The notes: a model not told the origin generated them from the letters alone. A DNA stretch of 38,196 bases from Azonexaceae bacterium (GCA_009469675.1 SSSZ01000071.1:1-38196); one strand, 5' to 3'; shown: positions 25,104 to 34,788, counted from the first letter of the stretch. Program-made: numbers and translations.

Positions 25104-27659
25104 CTAAAGGGTGATATCCACATTGCCATCGTCGCCAGCCGTCGCCAGGGCCGGCAGGCAGGCCCGCAGGCTGGCCGCCATGTCACTGCCCCGCTGGAAG
25201 CGCTGATCCGGATCCTTGAGCAAGCTCCGGCCGATGATCGCGTTGAGTTCCGGGGGGACGGCCGGATTGACCGTGACCACGTCGGGGGCCGGTTCGTTGG
25301 CGATCTTGTACATGAGCTGGGCCATCGATTCGCCGACGAAGGGCAGCTGCCCGCTGCACAACTGGTACAGGGTGACGCCCAGGGAATAGAGGTCGGAGCG
25401 GCCATCGACCTTCTTGCCGGCCAATTGCTCGGGGGACATGTAGGACGGGGTGCCGAGGACCATGCCGGTCTTGGTCTTGGACGAATCGGTAATGCGGGCG
25501 ATGCCGAAATCGGTGACCTTGACCTGGTCCGACTCGGCTTCGTACATGATGTTGGCCGGCTTGATGTCGCGGTGGACGACGTTGTTCTGGTGGGCATAAT
25601 CGAGGGCTTCCGCCACCCGGGCCACCACCGACACCGCCCGGGCCAGCGGCAGGAGCGCGCCGGCCTTGGTCTGGGCAACGAGATCGCGGCCCTTGAGGAA
25701 TTCCATGGCGATGTAGGCGAGGTCGTGCTCCTCGCCGGCGTCGAAGATGGTGACGATGTTAGGGTGGTTGAGGCGGCCGGCGGTTTCGGCTTCGCGGAAG
25801 AAGCGCTCCTTGACCTCGGTCAGTTCGTCGGCTTCGAACTCCTGGGCGAGGGCCATGGTCTTGATGGCGACGACGCGGTTGATCTTGGGATCGCGACCGA
25901 GGTAGACCACCCCCATGGCGCCCTTGCCCAGTTCCTTTTCCACCTGGTAGCGGCCGAGCATGGGCTTTTCCACCTGGCCGTCGGCGAGGATCACCGTGCC
26001 GCCGCCGGACTGGCCGCGACTGCCGCCGAGGAGCACGGTTTCGGACATCTGCTTGGCCTTGGCGATGCGTTGTGGCAGGTCGCGGAAATTGAGGTTGAAG
26101 TCGGCCATGTAGCGGAAGACCGCCTCGGCCTTGTTGAACTGGCGCTTGCGCTCGTAATCCAGGGCCAGGTTGTAGAGATTTTCCATCAGCCCGTTGTCCA
26201 TCGGGCACTTGCGGAACTTGTCGAAGGCCATGTCGAGCTGGCCCTGGCCCTGGAAAGCCAGGCCGAGCATGCGGTTGGATTCGGCCGATTCGGAATCGGC
26301 TTTCTCCTTGCCACGCTCGGTGACCAGGAAGCGTTTGGTGGTGAGCAGCAAATGCCCCACCACGAGAAGGCTGGCTGCCCCCATCAATTGGATCCACAGG
26401 CCGCCCCCGACCATCAGGCCGAAATGGGCAGCCACCAGGCCGACCAGGAGAAGGGCCGTGGCCGCCGCGCCAAGGCCGGCCGAGAGCCGGGGGAGCACGG
26501 CGACGAGATAGGCGGCGACGAGGAGAAAGACGCCGAGGCCGGCCCAGACGCCCCAGGCGGGGGTGACGAAGAAGTGTTCCTGGAGGATGCTCGACACGGC
26601 GTGGGCCAGGGTCAGCACCGGCGCCATGGCGGGCGCCACCGGGGTCACCTGGGCCGCCCCCACGCCGGCGGCGGTAGCCCCGATCAGGACGATCTTGCCG
26701 GCGTACTTGCTGGCGGGAATCTTGCCGGCCACGACGTCGTAGAAGGAATCGACCTGAAAGGCGGGTTTTCCTTCGGCATCCTTGTAGAAGAAGGTGTTCA
26801 TCTGGGTGGCCTGGTCGGTGGCGATGCGCAGCTTGCCCAGGCGCACCTCCTCGCCCAGCTGGACCTGGATGTCGGCGGGGCCGAGATTGAGGCTCCGGGC
26901 AGCGATCATCAGGGCCAGGGAGGGGTAGTACTGGTCGAAATACTGGACCACCAGCGGCTCGGTGCGGATGCCCCCGTCGATGTCGGGATTGGCGTTGAGA
27001 TGCCCGAGGGCGGCGGCCCGGGCGCCCACCGCCTCGACCGGAATCTGGACCTGGACGCCGGGCAGTGCGACGCCGCTGCCGGGTGTGACCTGGACGACGC
27101 GGTTGCGCGCCACGAAGTCGGGCAGGGGTTTGTCCGGCCGGCCTCGGGCGTCGCCGAGCTGGAAGGTCAACGGCAGCAGGACCGAGTTGGCGCGGGCGTA
27201 GCTGTCGGCCAGCTTGCGGTCGGTATTGAGGGCCTCCTCGGCCTCCTTCAAGACGGCGGCGATCTTTTCCATCTCCGGCGTCGGTGCCGCGCCTTCGGCA
27301 GCCGCCTGGTTGACCAGATCGGTGAGCTTGGCGATGTAGGCGTAGCCGGCGCCGATTTCGGGTTCGTAGAAAAAGACGGTGTTGCCGATCACCTTGGCCT
27401 GGGCGCCCGCCAACAGGTCGGTGAGCTTGGCGTGCAGATCCCGCGGCCAGGGCCAGCGGCCCAGGTTGGCGACGCTATGGTCGTCGATGGCGATGACGGC
27501 GATGCGGTCCGAGGGCGGGCGCGTCGAGGCGCGGACCCCCATGTCATAAGCCTTGCGCTCCAGGCTCTGGACGAGATCCGAGCCGTTCAGCGCAAGCATG
27601 ACCAGCGTGACGACCACGCCGAGAAACCAGTCGGTTTTCCAGAACCCGGCCTTGCCCAT
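25104..27659 (-). CDS. CHASE2-sensor Ser/Thr protein kinase
   Basis: An 851-residue receptor kinase. An N-terminal helix is followed by an extracytoplasmic CHASE2 domain (about 30-365; IAVIAIDDHSVANLGRWPWP, then KIVLIGATAAGVG), three membrane helices (about 370-440), a helical TPR-like linker (about 455-540), and a Hanks-type kinase domain (about 568-835). Kinase features are the glycine loop GKGAMGVVY, lysine in VAIKTM, VVHRDIKPANIM (about 694), VTDFGIAR (about 716) and GTPSYMSPEQL. It is the first gene of the minus-strand signalling run. It shares its sensor type with the cyclase four genes downstream, so both may respond to the same external cue. The orientation places the kinase in the cytoplasm with the phosphatase and FHA proteins. 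Confidence 0.95.
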   Translation of the reverse strand: MGKAGFWKTDWFLGVVVTLVMLALNGSDLVQSLERKAYDMGVRASTRPPSDRIAVIAIDDHSVANLGRWPWPRDLHAKLTDLLAGAQAKVIGNTVFFYEPEIGAGYAYIAKLTDLVNQAAAEGAAPTPEMEKIAAVLKEAEEALNTDRKLADSYARANSVLLPLTFQLGDARGRPDKPLPDFVARNRVVQVTPGSGVALPGVQVQIPVEAVGARAAALGHLNANPDIDGGIRTEPLVVQYFDQYYPSLALMIAARSLNLGPADIQVQLGEEVRLGKLRIATDQATQMNTFFYKDAEGKPAFQVDSFYDVVAGKIPASKYAGKIVLIGATAAGVGAAQVTPVAPAMAPVLTLAHAVSSILQEHFFVTPAWGVWAGLGVFLLVAAYLVAVLPRLSAGLGAAATALLLVGLVAAHFGLMVGGGLWIQLMGAASLLVVGHLLLTTKRFLVTERGKEKADSESAESNRMLGLAFQGQGQLDMAFDKFRKCPMDNGLMENLYNLALDYERKRQFNKAEAVFRYMADFNLNFRDLPQRIAKAKQMSETVLLGGSRGQSGGGTVILADGQVEKPMLGRYQVEKELGKGAMGVVYLGRDPKINRVVAIKTMALAQEFEADELTEVKERFFREAETAGRLNHPNIVTIFDAGEEHDLAYIAMEFLKGRDLVAQTKAGALLPLARAVSVVARVAEALDYAHQNNVVHRDIKPANIMYEAESDQVKVTDFGIARITDSSKTKTGMVLGTPSYMSPEQLAGKKVDGRSDLYSLGVTLYQLCSGQLPFVGESMAQLMYKIANEPAPDVVTVNPAVPPELNAIIGRSLLKDPDQRFQRGSDMAASLRACLPALATAGDDGNVDITL

Positions 27660-27719
27660 GCCCCCTTTTTCCTGTGGTGTTTTCAGCGCCCGGCGCTGAC
27701 GTTCGAATATTTGTCCGCT

Positions 27720-27748
27720 ATTCTTACGCGCCGGTCCAGCCTAGTCAA
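27720..27748 (-). promoter_or_regulatory. Possible sigma-70 promoter for the signalling operon
   Basis: On the minus strand TTGACT (27743-27748), a 17-base spacer and AAGAAT (27720-27725) make a fair -35/-10 pair, 60 bases before the kinase ATG. A GC-rich hairpin (27684-27698) lies in the leader. The kinase start has a purine-rich AGGAAAAAGGGGG ribosome-binding region. Confidence 0.4.
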
Positions 27749-27751
27749 ATT

Positions 27752-28708
27752 TCATCCCAGCGGCAGCGCGGTTCCCAGGCCCATTTCCTGGGCCGCCCGG
27801 ACGACCCGCAGGGCGACGGCGAGATCCTGGATGGCCATGCCCTGGGATTCAAACAGGGTGATCTGGTCGGCCGCCGTCCGGCCGGCCCGGCGGCCGATGA
27901 TGATGTCGCCCAGTTCGATGAGCTGCCGCGGATGGAGCCGCCCTTTTTCGAGCAAGGGCAGAAGGTCGCCGGCTTCGGCCAGGGCGGTCGGCACGGCGTC
28001 GACGCAAACCGGTTGGCAGCGCTTGACGGCGTCTTCCGAAAGTTCACGGCGGATCAGGGCGTTCGAACCGGCGGCGTTGATGTGGCAGCCCGGTTCGAGC
28101 CAATCGGCGTCGAACAAGGGTTCGGCGGCGGTAGTCACAGTCCCCACTACGTCGCTGCCCCGCACCGTCGCTTCCGGGCTGGCGGCGGGCTCGACGGCGA
28201 CCTCCAGTTCGACGCTCAGGCGCTGGCAGAAGGCCGCCAGCCTCTCGGGCCGGCGGCCCCAGACCTTGACCCGCTCAAGGGGCAGGGCGGCGCAGATGGC
28301 CCGCAGATGGCCCTCGGCCTGCCAGCCCGAGCCGAAGACCCCGGCCACCCGGCTGTCGGGCCGGGCCAGCCACTTGGCGGCAACACCGCTGGCGGCCCCG
28401 GTGCGCATCATGCCCAGGTAGTCGGCCTCGATGATGGCCAGCAGCATGCCGCTGGCGGCATCGAAGAGATGGACGAGGAAGCGGTTGCCGCTGCGGTTGC
28501 TGGTGTAGGCCTTGTAGCCGAGCACACCCTGGGCCGGCAGCGCCCCCTGCAGCAGGTGGAGCACGGTGCGCGGCAGGCGCGTGCGGGCCCTCGGAGTGTC
28601 CTGGGCTTCCCCCAGGGCAAGGTCGCGGTGGGCCGATTCGACGGCCTCCAGGGCCAGGGCCATGGTGAGAACCTGTTTGACGTCGTGTTCGCTGAGAAAG
28701 AGGGCCAA
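27752..28708 (-). CDS. Ornithine cyclodeaminase/mu-crystallin family protein
   Basis: A 318-residue NAD(P)-dependent enzyme of the ornithine cyclodeaminase/mu-crystallin family. The N-terminal substrate domain includes GYKAYTSNRSGNRFLVHLFD and the conserved IEADYLGMMRTGAASGVA. The Rossmann part has GVFGSGWQAEGHLRAI and DVVGTVTTA, then GCHINAAGSN and a DAVPTA segment. Members include ornithine cyclodeaminase, alanine dehydrogenase, ketimine reductases and siderophore-type synthases, and the exact substrate cannot be assigned here. It starts 11 bases after the TerC-family gene stop and is probably cotranscribed with it. No biosynthetic partner gene is nearby. Confidence 0.9.
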   Translation of the reverse strand: MALFLSEHDVKQVLTMALALEAVESAHRDLALGEAQDTPRARTRLPRTVLHLLQGALPAQGVLGYKAYTSNRSGNRFLVHLFDAASGMLLAIIEADYLGMMRTGAASGVAAKWLARPDSRVAGVFGSGWQAEGHLRAICAALPLERVKVWGRRPERLAAFCQRLSVELEVAVEPAASPEATVRGSDVVGTVTTAAEPLFDADWLEPGCHINAAGSNALIRRELSEDAVKRCQPVCVDAVPTALAEAGDLLPLLEKGRLHPRQLIELGDIIIGRRAGRTAADQITLFESQGMAIQDLAVALRVVRAAQEMGLGTALPLG

Positions 28709-28719
28709 TTCCGGTCTCC

Positions 28720-29415
28720 TTAGACGATCTTGATATTCTGCCGCGCCCGTATCCGCCGCTCCAACCAGCGGCCGACCGCGACCACGATCACGGCCACCAC
28801 CGCGCCGCCGGCTCTGGGCGCCCAGGCTGGCAGGGCGAAAAGGGCCTGCACGCCGCCGTCGGCGAGCATCATCTCGCCGGCGACGTAGCCGAGCAGCCCC
28901 GCCCCGATGAGAACGACCACCGGCCAGCGCTCCATGGCGTGCATGATGACCTGGCTCGACCAGACGATGAGGGGGATGCTGAACACCAGGCCGAATATAA
29001 GCAGCGACAGGTTGCCGTGGGCGGCGCCGGCGACACCGATGACGTTGTCCAGACTCATCACGAAATCGGCAATGATGATTGTCTTGATGGCGCCCCAGAG
29101 ATTGTCTGCCGCGGCGATATCCTCGCCGTCGCCGTCTTCCGGCAGAAGAAGCTTGACGGCGATCCAGACCAGCAGCAGCCCCCCCGCCAGCTTGAGCCAG
29201 GGCAGGTTCAAGACCAGGGCGGCGAAGACCGTAAGAAGCACGCGCAAAAAGATGGCGCCGGCGACACCCCAGAAGATGCCTTGCTTGCGTTGTTGCGGCG
29301 CCAGGTTGCGGCAGGCCAGGGCGATCACCACCGCGTTGTCGCCCGACAGGACGATATCGATGGCAATGATTTGCAGGACTGCCGTCCAGAATTCGAGGGA
29401 GCTGAGATCCGGCAT
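28720..29415 (-). CDS. TerC-family (YjbE-type) integral membrane protein
   Basis: A 231-residue protein with about seven membrane helices. The two internally repeated family motifs are present: DIVLSGDNAVVIALA in helix 1 and DFVMSLDNVIGVAG in the middle, whose aspartates probably bind metal. An acidic loop (PEDGDGEDI) lies between. TerC-family members have been linked to manganese export and to loading of exported metalloenzymes. No yybP-ykoY manganese riboswitch is possible upstream because only 44 bases separate it from the preceding gene's stop. Confidence 0.93.
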   Translation of the reverse strand: MPDLSSLEFWTAVLQIIAIDIVLSGDNAVVIALACRNLAPQQRKQGIFWGVAGAIFLRVLLTVFAALVLNLPWLKLAGGLLLVWIAVKLLLPEDGDGEDIAAADNLWGAIKTIIIADFVMSLDNVIGVAGAAHGNLSLLIFGLVFSIPLIVWSSQVIMHAMERWPVVVLIGAGLLGYVAGEMMLADGGVQALFALPAWAPRAGGAVVAVIVVAVGRWLERRIRARQNIKIV

Positions 29416-29459
29416 CGTGGGTTTCGTTTAGGCCGCCATTGTAACCGGCCTGGCCCGGA

Positions 29460-32400
29460 CTAAGCCGGGCAACGGGACTTGGCCGCCGCCGGCTGGCCGG
29501 AAACCAGGGGGCGCAGCAGCGGTTCCAGTTCCTTGAGCACGCTCACCGGCAGGGCCGAGGTGAAATCGTAGGCGGCGGCCTGTTCGCCCGGGACAAAGGC
29601 GGTCACCGTGCCGAAGAAGCGCTCGCCGAGGTAGAAGACGAAGGTCGCGGCGCGATTGACCACCCGCGAGTACTTGATCTGGCCGCCCGCCCCCACCACG
29701 TCGAAGCGGTGGTCGCCGGTACCGGTCTTGCCGCCCACCAGGAGCGGCTTGCCCGCCTCGTCCTTGTAAGTATCCTTGACCCGCCTGGCGGTACCGCTAT
29801 TGACCACCCGCAGGAGCGCCTGACGCGCCGCCGCCGCCACCTCCTCGGGCAAGACCCGCTCGCCCTGGCGGGGTTGCCACGCCATCTGGGTTTCGAAGGG
29901 CGTATTGGCGGCAAAACGCAACTGGTCCACCCGCACCGTCGAATGGCGGATGCCGCCGTTGACCACGATGCCCATCAGTTCGGCGAGGGCAGCCGGCCGG
30001 TCGGCGGAGCTGCCGATCGAGGTGGCGTAGGACGGCACCAGCCGTTCGAAGGGATAGCCGACCCGGCGCCAAGCCGCCGTAATACGCTCGAAGGCCTCGG
30101 CTTCGAGGGCGATTTTGATGCGCACGTCCTGGGCATGGCGGAAGCGTGAATTGAGCAGCCAGCGGTAGGCTTCCTGGCGCTGCTGCCCGCTGGCCGCGAC
30201 CACCTGGTCGAAATTGGCTCCCGGATGCTGCTTCAAATAACCCACCAGCCACAGTTCCAGCGGATGCACCCGGGCCAGGTAACCCTGGTCGGAAAGGTTC
30301 AGCCGAAGCGGCGCATAGGTGGCGTAGAGGCGCCTCAACTGGGCCTCGCCACCCACCCGGTCGCCCAACTGGCTGGCCATGAAGGCGCTGAAGGCGGCGA
30401 AGTCGGCCTGGGGTTCGACGCCGAGAAACGCCGCCGCCAGCCGGCTGGGCAGGGGCCGCAGGTCGGAGATCAAGGCAGGAAGCAGTTCTTCCGGGGGGGT
30501 GCCGCGATACTTGCGGTAGAAGTGGGCCAGAAACTCCTTGCCTTCGCGGTCGGCGAACTGGCTGAGGAAACGCCGCCGCACCCGCTCGTCGCCGTCCCGC
30601 AAGGGCCGGCCGGGGGCATCTTCGGCTTCGAAGGTGTGGTAATGGACGACGTCACGCATGATGCGGACGAAGGCAAGATTCACCGACTGTTCCAGGGCTT
30701 CGGCCACGGATGGCACCTTGGCGTCGTCTTCGTGCTTGAAATTGCCGAAGGTGTGCAGGCCGCCGCCGGTGAAGAAGCTTTCGTGGGGATTGGCCGAGTA
30801 GCGGCGCTCCAGGGCGGCGGCGAGCATCGGCGCCAGGCCCTTGTCCTTGGCCCCCGGGAGGTACTCCACCGCCCAGCGCGTCAGGTTGTCGCCGCCTTCG
30901 GTCTTGATCTTGCGCAGTTCCTCCGGCGCCAGGCCGGCATAGCGCCGATGGAGGTCGGCGGCGGCTTCAAGATAGGTGACGAGGGTGCGGAACTTGGCGC
31001 TGGAACCCAGATCGAGCTTGGTACCGACGTTGATGTCGAGGGGCTGGTCCACGTTGTCGGCCTGGACCCGCAGGAGGTTGCCGAAGGGCGTCGCTTCGTA
31101 GAGGGTGAAGCTGTAGCGCACCTCGGCCGGGTCGCCCCGCTGGAGCAGCCGGTCGGCCTTGAGTCCGAGGCACTTGAGGACGGCGTCGTCGCGCAGGGTG
31201 GCGAGAAAGCGGGTCACCGCCGCCTGGGACGGCCCGTCGAGGGTGGTGCGGGCGGTCAGGTCGTAGCGATCCAGGGCATAGAGGTTGCCCACCTCGAGCA
31301 GGTCGGCAAGAACGCCGCGGGCGGCGTTGACCGCCTTGCGTTCGACGAAGGAGATGGGCGGCGGCGGCGGCGCCTTGTCCCGGGGCTGCAAGGCGATGGC
31401 CAGGGCGGCGTCGCGCAGTTCCGGCGAAATGATGCCGTCCCGGGCCAGGAGGCGAAGGTGGCTGTCGGTCAGTTCGGCCAGGCGCTGGGCGTTTTCGGCA
31501 AGCAGGTCGGAAGGCCGGCGCTGGGCGACAAACAGCGACAAGGCCTCCTTGAAGGGCGCCGCGGCGGCGGCGGGGTTGTCCGCGGCGGCGGCCAGCGACC
31601 GGTTGGCCTCGGCAAAATCACGGCCGTACCAGGCCCACAGCCCGTCCCCCAGGCCGTTGACCTCGCCCACTCCGGAGACGGCGCCGAGGGGAACCGAATT
31701 GACAAAGTCGAGGACGATGCGGCGCCGGGTCTCCAGGGTTTCCTCGCCGCCCTGGTAAGCCCGCAGGGAGGCCGAAGCCATCTGTCGCAGTTTTTCTTCA
31801 GCGCCGTGGGTGCGCCCCCCCGGCGAATGGCGGAATTTCTCGATCTGGGTGGCCAGGGTGCTGCCGCCGGCCCGGCTTGCCCCGCCGGGATCGACGGCCC
31901 GCACCGCCTGGCCGAAAACGGCCCGGCCGAAGCGGTCCCACTCGACCGCCGGGTTGCGCCGGGGATGGTCGGCGTCGAGCAACTCGCGGTTTTCGATATA
32001 CAGGAGCGCCGCCACGACCACCGGGGGAACGGTCTCGAAGCGCTCGTACTGGCGTTCGGGATAGCGGGTCGAATAGATGGTTGCGCCGTTGCGGTCTTCG
32101 ACGGTCAACCCGGCCTGGGATTTTTCCCGGTAGATCGGGTAGAGGCCGCGTCCGGTGAGTTCGACGAAGCGCTCGGACTGGCGTGCCTGGGCGGTCACTT
32201 GGAAGCCGGCGGCGGCCAGCCGCGGCAGGGATTCACCAAGCTGGCTATAGCCCAGACGCTGGTTGTAGGGGCCGCCGTCGGGCAGCCAGAGCTGAGGATT
32301 GGCGCCGGGTTTGAGGGAGAACGCAGCGTCCTTGGCCAGCTCGGTGAACAGCCGCGCCTGGAGCCAGGATTCGCGCATTTCCACCCAGCCGGCGGCCAGG

Positions 32401-32507
32401 GCCGCGGCAAGAACGACGAGCAGGATACGCAATATCCAGCTACGGGGAAAAAGGCGCCATCGGCGTTCCGGACGCCGTCCATCCCTCGGGGTGCTTGCGT
32501 GATCCAT
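29460..32507 (-). CDS. Divergent class A penicillin-binding protein (transglycosylase-transpeptidase)
   Basis: A 1015-residue peptidoglycan synthase with one N-terminal membrane helix (about 25-43). The glycosyltransferase domain (about 160-330) keeps ENREL with the catalytic-type glutamate and GGSTLATQIEK. The transpeptidase part has SSAK (SxxK, near 500), SVN (near 609) and KTGTG (near 925), in the standard order. The distance from SVN to KTG is about 315 residues, far longer than the usual 110-130. A large insert (about 625-830, including HFYRKYRGTPPEELLPALIS) fills it. The protein probably makes peptidoglycan but belongs to an unusual subgroup, distinct from PBP1a/1b and PbpC. No neighbour suggests a specialised role. 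Confidence 0.9.
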   Translation of the reverse strand: MDHASTPRDGRRPERRWRLFPRSWILRILLVVLAAALAAGWVEMRESWLQARLFTELAKDAAFSLKPGANPQLWLPDGGPYNQRLGYSQLGESLPRLAAAGFQVTAQARQSERFVELTGRGLYPIYREKSQAGLTVEDRNGATIYSTRYPERQYERFETVPPVVVAALLYIENRELLDADHPRRNPAVEWDRFGRAVFGQAVRAVDPGGASRAGGSTLATQIEKFRHSPGGRTHGAEEKLRQMASASLRAYQGGEETLETRRRIVLDFVNSVPLGAVSGVGEVNGLGDGLWAWYGRDFAEANRSLAAAADNPAAAAAPFKEALSLFVAQRRPSDLLAENAQRLAELTDSHLRLLARDGIISPELRDAALAIALQPRDKAPPPPPISFVERKAVNAARGVLADLLEVGNLYALDRYDLTARTTLDGPSQAAVTRFLATLRDDAVLKCLGLKADRLLQRGDPAEVRYSFTLYEATPFGNLLRVQADNVDQPLDINVGTKLDLGSSAKFRTLVTYLEAAADLHRRYAGLAPEELRKIKTEGGDNLTRWAVEYLPGAKDKGLAPMLAAALERRYSANPHESFFTGGGLHTFGNFKHEDDAKVPSVAEALEQSVNLAFVRIMRDVVHYHTFEAEDAPGRPLRDGDERVRRRFLSQFADREGKEFLAHFYRKYRGTPPEELLPALISDLRPLPSRLAAAFLGVEPQADFAAFSAFMASQLGDRVGGEAQLRRLYATYAPLRLNLSDQGYLARVHPLELWLVGYLKQHPGANFDQVVAASGQQRQEAYRWLLNSRFRHAQDVRIKIALEAEAFERITAAWRRVGYPFERLVPSYATSIGSSADRPAALAELMGIVVNGGIRHSTVRVDQLRFAANTPFETQMAWQPRQGERVLPEEVAAAARQALLRVVNSGTARRVKDTYKDEAGKPLLVGGKTGTGDHRFDVVGAGGQIKYSRVVNRAATFVFYLGERFFGTVTAFVPGEQAAAYDFTSALPVSVLKELEPLLRPLVSGQPAAAKSRCPA

Positions 32508-32605
32508 ACCGGCCGCTCTCCTTGGCGACTTGAATTACTGGTTGATGCTGTTGGTGTGGCGGCATTTTAGACCGAAGATTTGCAGAAAATCCGCCGAACC
32601 ATAAA

Positions 32606-32633
32606 AAAAGCGCCGGGGGTACCCGGCGCTTTT
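32606..32633 (-). terminator. Rho-independent terminator after sucD
   Basis: AGCGCCGGG pairs with CCCGGCGCT (32609-32617 with 32622-32630, loop GGTA). Flanking A and T runs extend the stem and give the T tract on the minus strand. It ends the sucCD transcript 24 bases after the sucD stop, upstream of the penicillin-binding protein gene. Confidence 0.92.
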
Positions 32634-32656
32634 CGTGGCGAAGGACTTCGCAGGTG

Positions 32657-33550
32657 TTACAGCATGGCCTTCAGGAGCTTGGCCATTTCGGACGGGTTGC
32701 GCGTCACCTTGAAGCCGCACTCTTCCATGATGGCGAGCTTGGCGTCGGCGGTGTCGGCGCCGCCGGAGATCAGCGCACCGGCGTGGCCCATGCGCTTGCC
32801 GGCCGGAGCGGTAACGCCGGCGATGAAGCCGACGATCGGCTTCTTCATGTTGGCCTTGCACCACTGGGCGGCTTCGGCTTCATCGGGACCGCCGATTTCG
32901 CCGATCATGATGACTGCGTCGGTGTCCGGGTCGTCATTGAAGGCCTTCATGACATCGATGTGCTTCAGACCGTTGATCGGGTCACCGCCGATACCGACGG
33001 CGGACGACTGGCCGAGGCCCAGTTCGGTCAGCTGACCGACGGCTTCGTAGGTCAGCGTGCCGGAGCGGGAAACCACGCCGATGCGGCCCTTCTTGTGGAT
33101 GTGGCCGGGCATGATGCCGATCTTCACTTCGTCCGGGGTGATCAGGCCGGGGCAGTTCGGGCCGAGCAGCAGGGTCTTCTTGCCGCCCTTGGCTTCCTTT
33201 TCCTTCATCTTGTTGCGCACCATCAGCATGTCGCGGACGGGGATGCCTTCGGTGATGCAGATCGCCAGGTCGAGGTCGGCTTCGACGGCTTCCCAGATCG
33301 CCGCAGCAGCGCCCGGGGGCGGCACGTAGATGACGGAAACGGTGGCGCCGGTTTCAGCGGCTGCTTCCTTGACGGAGGCGTAGATGGGCACGTCGAAAAT
33401 CTTTTCGCCGGCCTTCTTCGGGTTCACGCCAGCGACGAAACAGTTCTTGCCGTTTGCGTACTCGATGCACTTTTCGGTGTGGAACTGAACGGTCTTGCCG
33501 GTGATGCTCTGGGTGACGATCTTGGTGTCTTTGTTGATCAGGTTAGACAT
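32657..33550 (-). CDS. sucD: Succinyl-CoA synthetase alpha subunit
   Basis: SucD binds CoA and carries the phosphohistidine intermediate in the TCA-cycle interconversion of succinyl-CoA and succinate with nucleotide triphosphate formation. The 297-residue protein is full length. The start [18 protein letters not shown], the segment [20 protein letters not shown] and the active-site [10 protein letters not shown] with the phosphorylated histidine near residue 256 are all present. The gene starts 10 bases after the sucC stop and ends in a strong terminator. Confidence 0.98.
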   Translation of the reverse strand: MSNLINKDTKIVTQSITGKTVQFHTEKCIEYANGKNCFVAGVNPKKAGEKIFDVPIYASVKEAAAETGATVSVIYVPPPGAAAAIWEAVEADLDLAICITEGIPVRDMLMVRNKMKEKEAKGGKKTLLLGPNCPGLITPDEVKIGIMPGHIHKKGRIGVVSRSGTLTYEAVGQLTELGLGQSSAVGIGGDPINGLKHIDVMKAFNDDPDTDAVIMIGEIGGPDEAEAAQWCKANMKKPIVGFIAGVTAPAGKRMGHAGALISGGADTADAKLAIMEECGFKVTRNPSEMAKLLKAML

Positions 33551-33560
33551 TCGGTGCTCC

Positions 33561-34721
33561 TTACTTGACCGCTTCGACGATCTTGGTGGCGGCCTCGGCC
33601 ATGGAATCGGCAGAGATGATGGGCAGACCGGAATCCTTGAGGATCTGCTTGCCGATTTCTTCGTTGGTGCCCTTCATGCGGACGACCAGCGGCACCGACA
33701 GGTGCGTTTCGCGGGCCGCGGCGACGACGCCGGTGGCGATGGTGTCGCAGCGCATGATGCCGCCGAAGATGTTGACCAGGATGCCCTTGACCTTGGGGTT
33801 CTTGAGCATGATCTTGAAGGCTTCGGTGACCTTCTCGGTCGTGGCGCCGCCGCCGACGTCGAGGAAGTTGGCCGGCTCGGCGCCGAACAGCTTGATGGTG
33901 TCCATGGTGGCCATCGCCAGGCCGGCACCGTTCACCAGACAGCCGATGTTGCCGTCGAGCGAGATGTAGGCGAGGTCGAACTTGGAGGCTTCGATTTCGT
34001 CGGCGTCTTCTTCGTCCAGGTCGCGCATGGCGACGATTTCCGGCTGGCGGTACAGGGCGTTGGAGTCGAAGTTGAACTTGGCGTCGAGCGCCTTGACGGT
34101 GCCGTCGCCTTCGTGGATCAGCGGGTTGATTTCGGCCAGCGAAGCATCGGTTTCCATGTAGCAGGTGTAGAGCTTCTTGAAGGTGTCGATGGCCTGGGCC
34201 TGCGAGGCCTCCGGCACGCCGATGCCGACCGCCAGTTGCTTGGCCTGCTCGTCGGTAATGCCGACCAGCGGATCGACGAACACCTTGATGATCTTCTCGG
34301 GGGTCTTGTGCGCGACTTCCTCGATGTCCATGCCGCCCTCGGAGGAAGCCATCATGGCGACCTTCTGGGTGGCGCGGTCGGTCAGCGCCGCGACGTAATA
34401 TTCCTTCCTGATGTCAGCGCCGTCCTCGATCAGCAGGCGACGCACCTTCTGGCCTTCCGGACCGGTCTGGTGGGTCTTGAGTTGCATGCCGAGGATGCTG
34501 CCGGCGTGCTGGCGCACTTCGTCGAGCGACTTGGCGAGCTTGACGCCGCCGCCCTTGCCGCGGCCGCCGGCATGGATCTGGGCCTTGACCACCCAGATCT
34601 TGCCGCCCAGTTGTTCTGCCGCCTTGACGGCCTCATCGACGGAAAAACACGGAATGCCGCGCGGGGTCGCCACGCCGAACTTCCTCAGGATTTCCTTGCC
34701 CTGATACTCGTGGATCTTCAT
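33561..34721 (-). CDS. sucC: Succinyl-CoA synthetase beta subunit
   Basis: SucC provides the ATP-grasp nucleotide-binding domain and succinate site of succinyl-CoA synthetase. The 386-residue protein is of standard length. It starts [17 protein letters not shown] and contains the nucleotide-binding [15 protein letters not shown] stretch. The conserved SLAEINPLI and [11 protein letters not shown] motifs follow, then [13 protein letters not shown] near the C-terminus. It has a GAAGGAAAG ribosome-binding site before ATG 34721 and forms an operon with sucD. Confidence 0.98.
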   Translation of the reverse strand: MKIHEYQGKEILRKFGVATPRGIPCFSVDEAVKAAEQLGGKIWVVKAQIHAGGRGKGGGVKLAKSLDEVRQHAGSILGMQLKTHQTGPEGQKVRRLLIEDGADIRKEYYVAALTDRATQKVAMMASSEGGMDIEEVAHKTPEKIIKVFVDPLVGITDEQAKQLAVGIGVPEASQAQAIDTFKKLYTCYMETDASLAEINPLIHEGDGTVKALDAKFNFDSNALYRQPEIVAMRDLDEEDADEIEASKFDLAYISLDGNIGCLVNGAGLAMATMDTIKLFGAEPANFLDVGGGATTEKVTEAFKIMLKNPKVKGILVNIFGGIMRCDTIATGVVAAARETHLSVPLVVRMKGTNEEIGKQILKDSGLPIISADSMAEAATKIVEAVK

Positions 34722-34759
34722 GAGATACTTTCCTTCGTTGGGTCTTGCCGGAAGCGCCG

Positions 34760-34788
34760 ATAATATCTAATTATGTGCTGCACTGCAA
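34760..34788 (-). promoter_or_regulatory. Possible sucCD promoter
   Basis: On the minus strand TTGCAG, a 17-base spacer and TATTAT lie about 40 bases upstream of the sucC ATG, in an AT-rich patch. The -10 box is good and the -35 box weak. The same 98-bp gap must also hold the promoter of the divergent thioesterase gene. Confidence 0.35.

Noticed and set aside
25425-28421. 998-residue plus-strand open frame antisense to the kinase
   Set aside because: Gly/Asp/His-rich, low-complexity translation typical of the reverse of high-GC coding sequence; the kinase on the other strand has every motif.
29416-29459. Manganese riboswitch before the TerC-family gene
   Set aside because: Only 44 bases are available, too short for a yybP-ykoY element.
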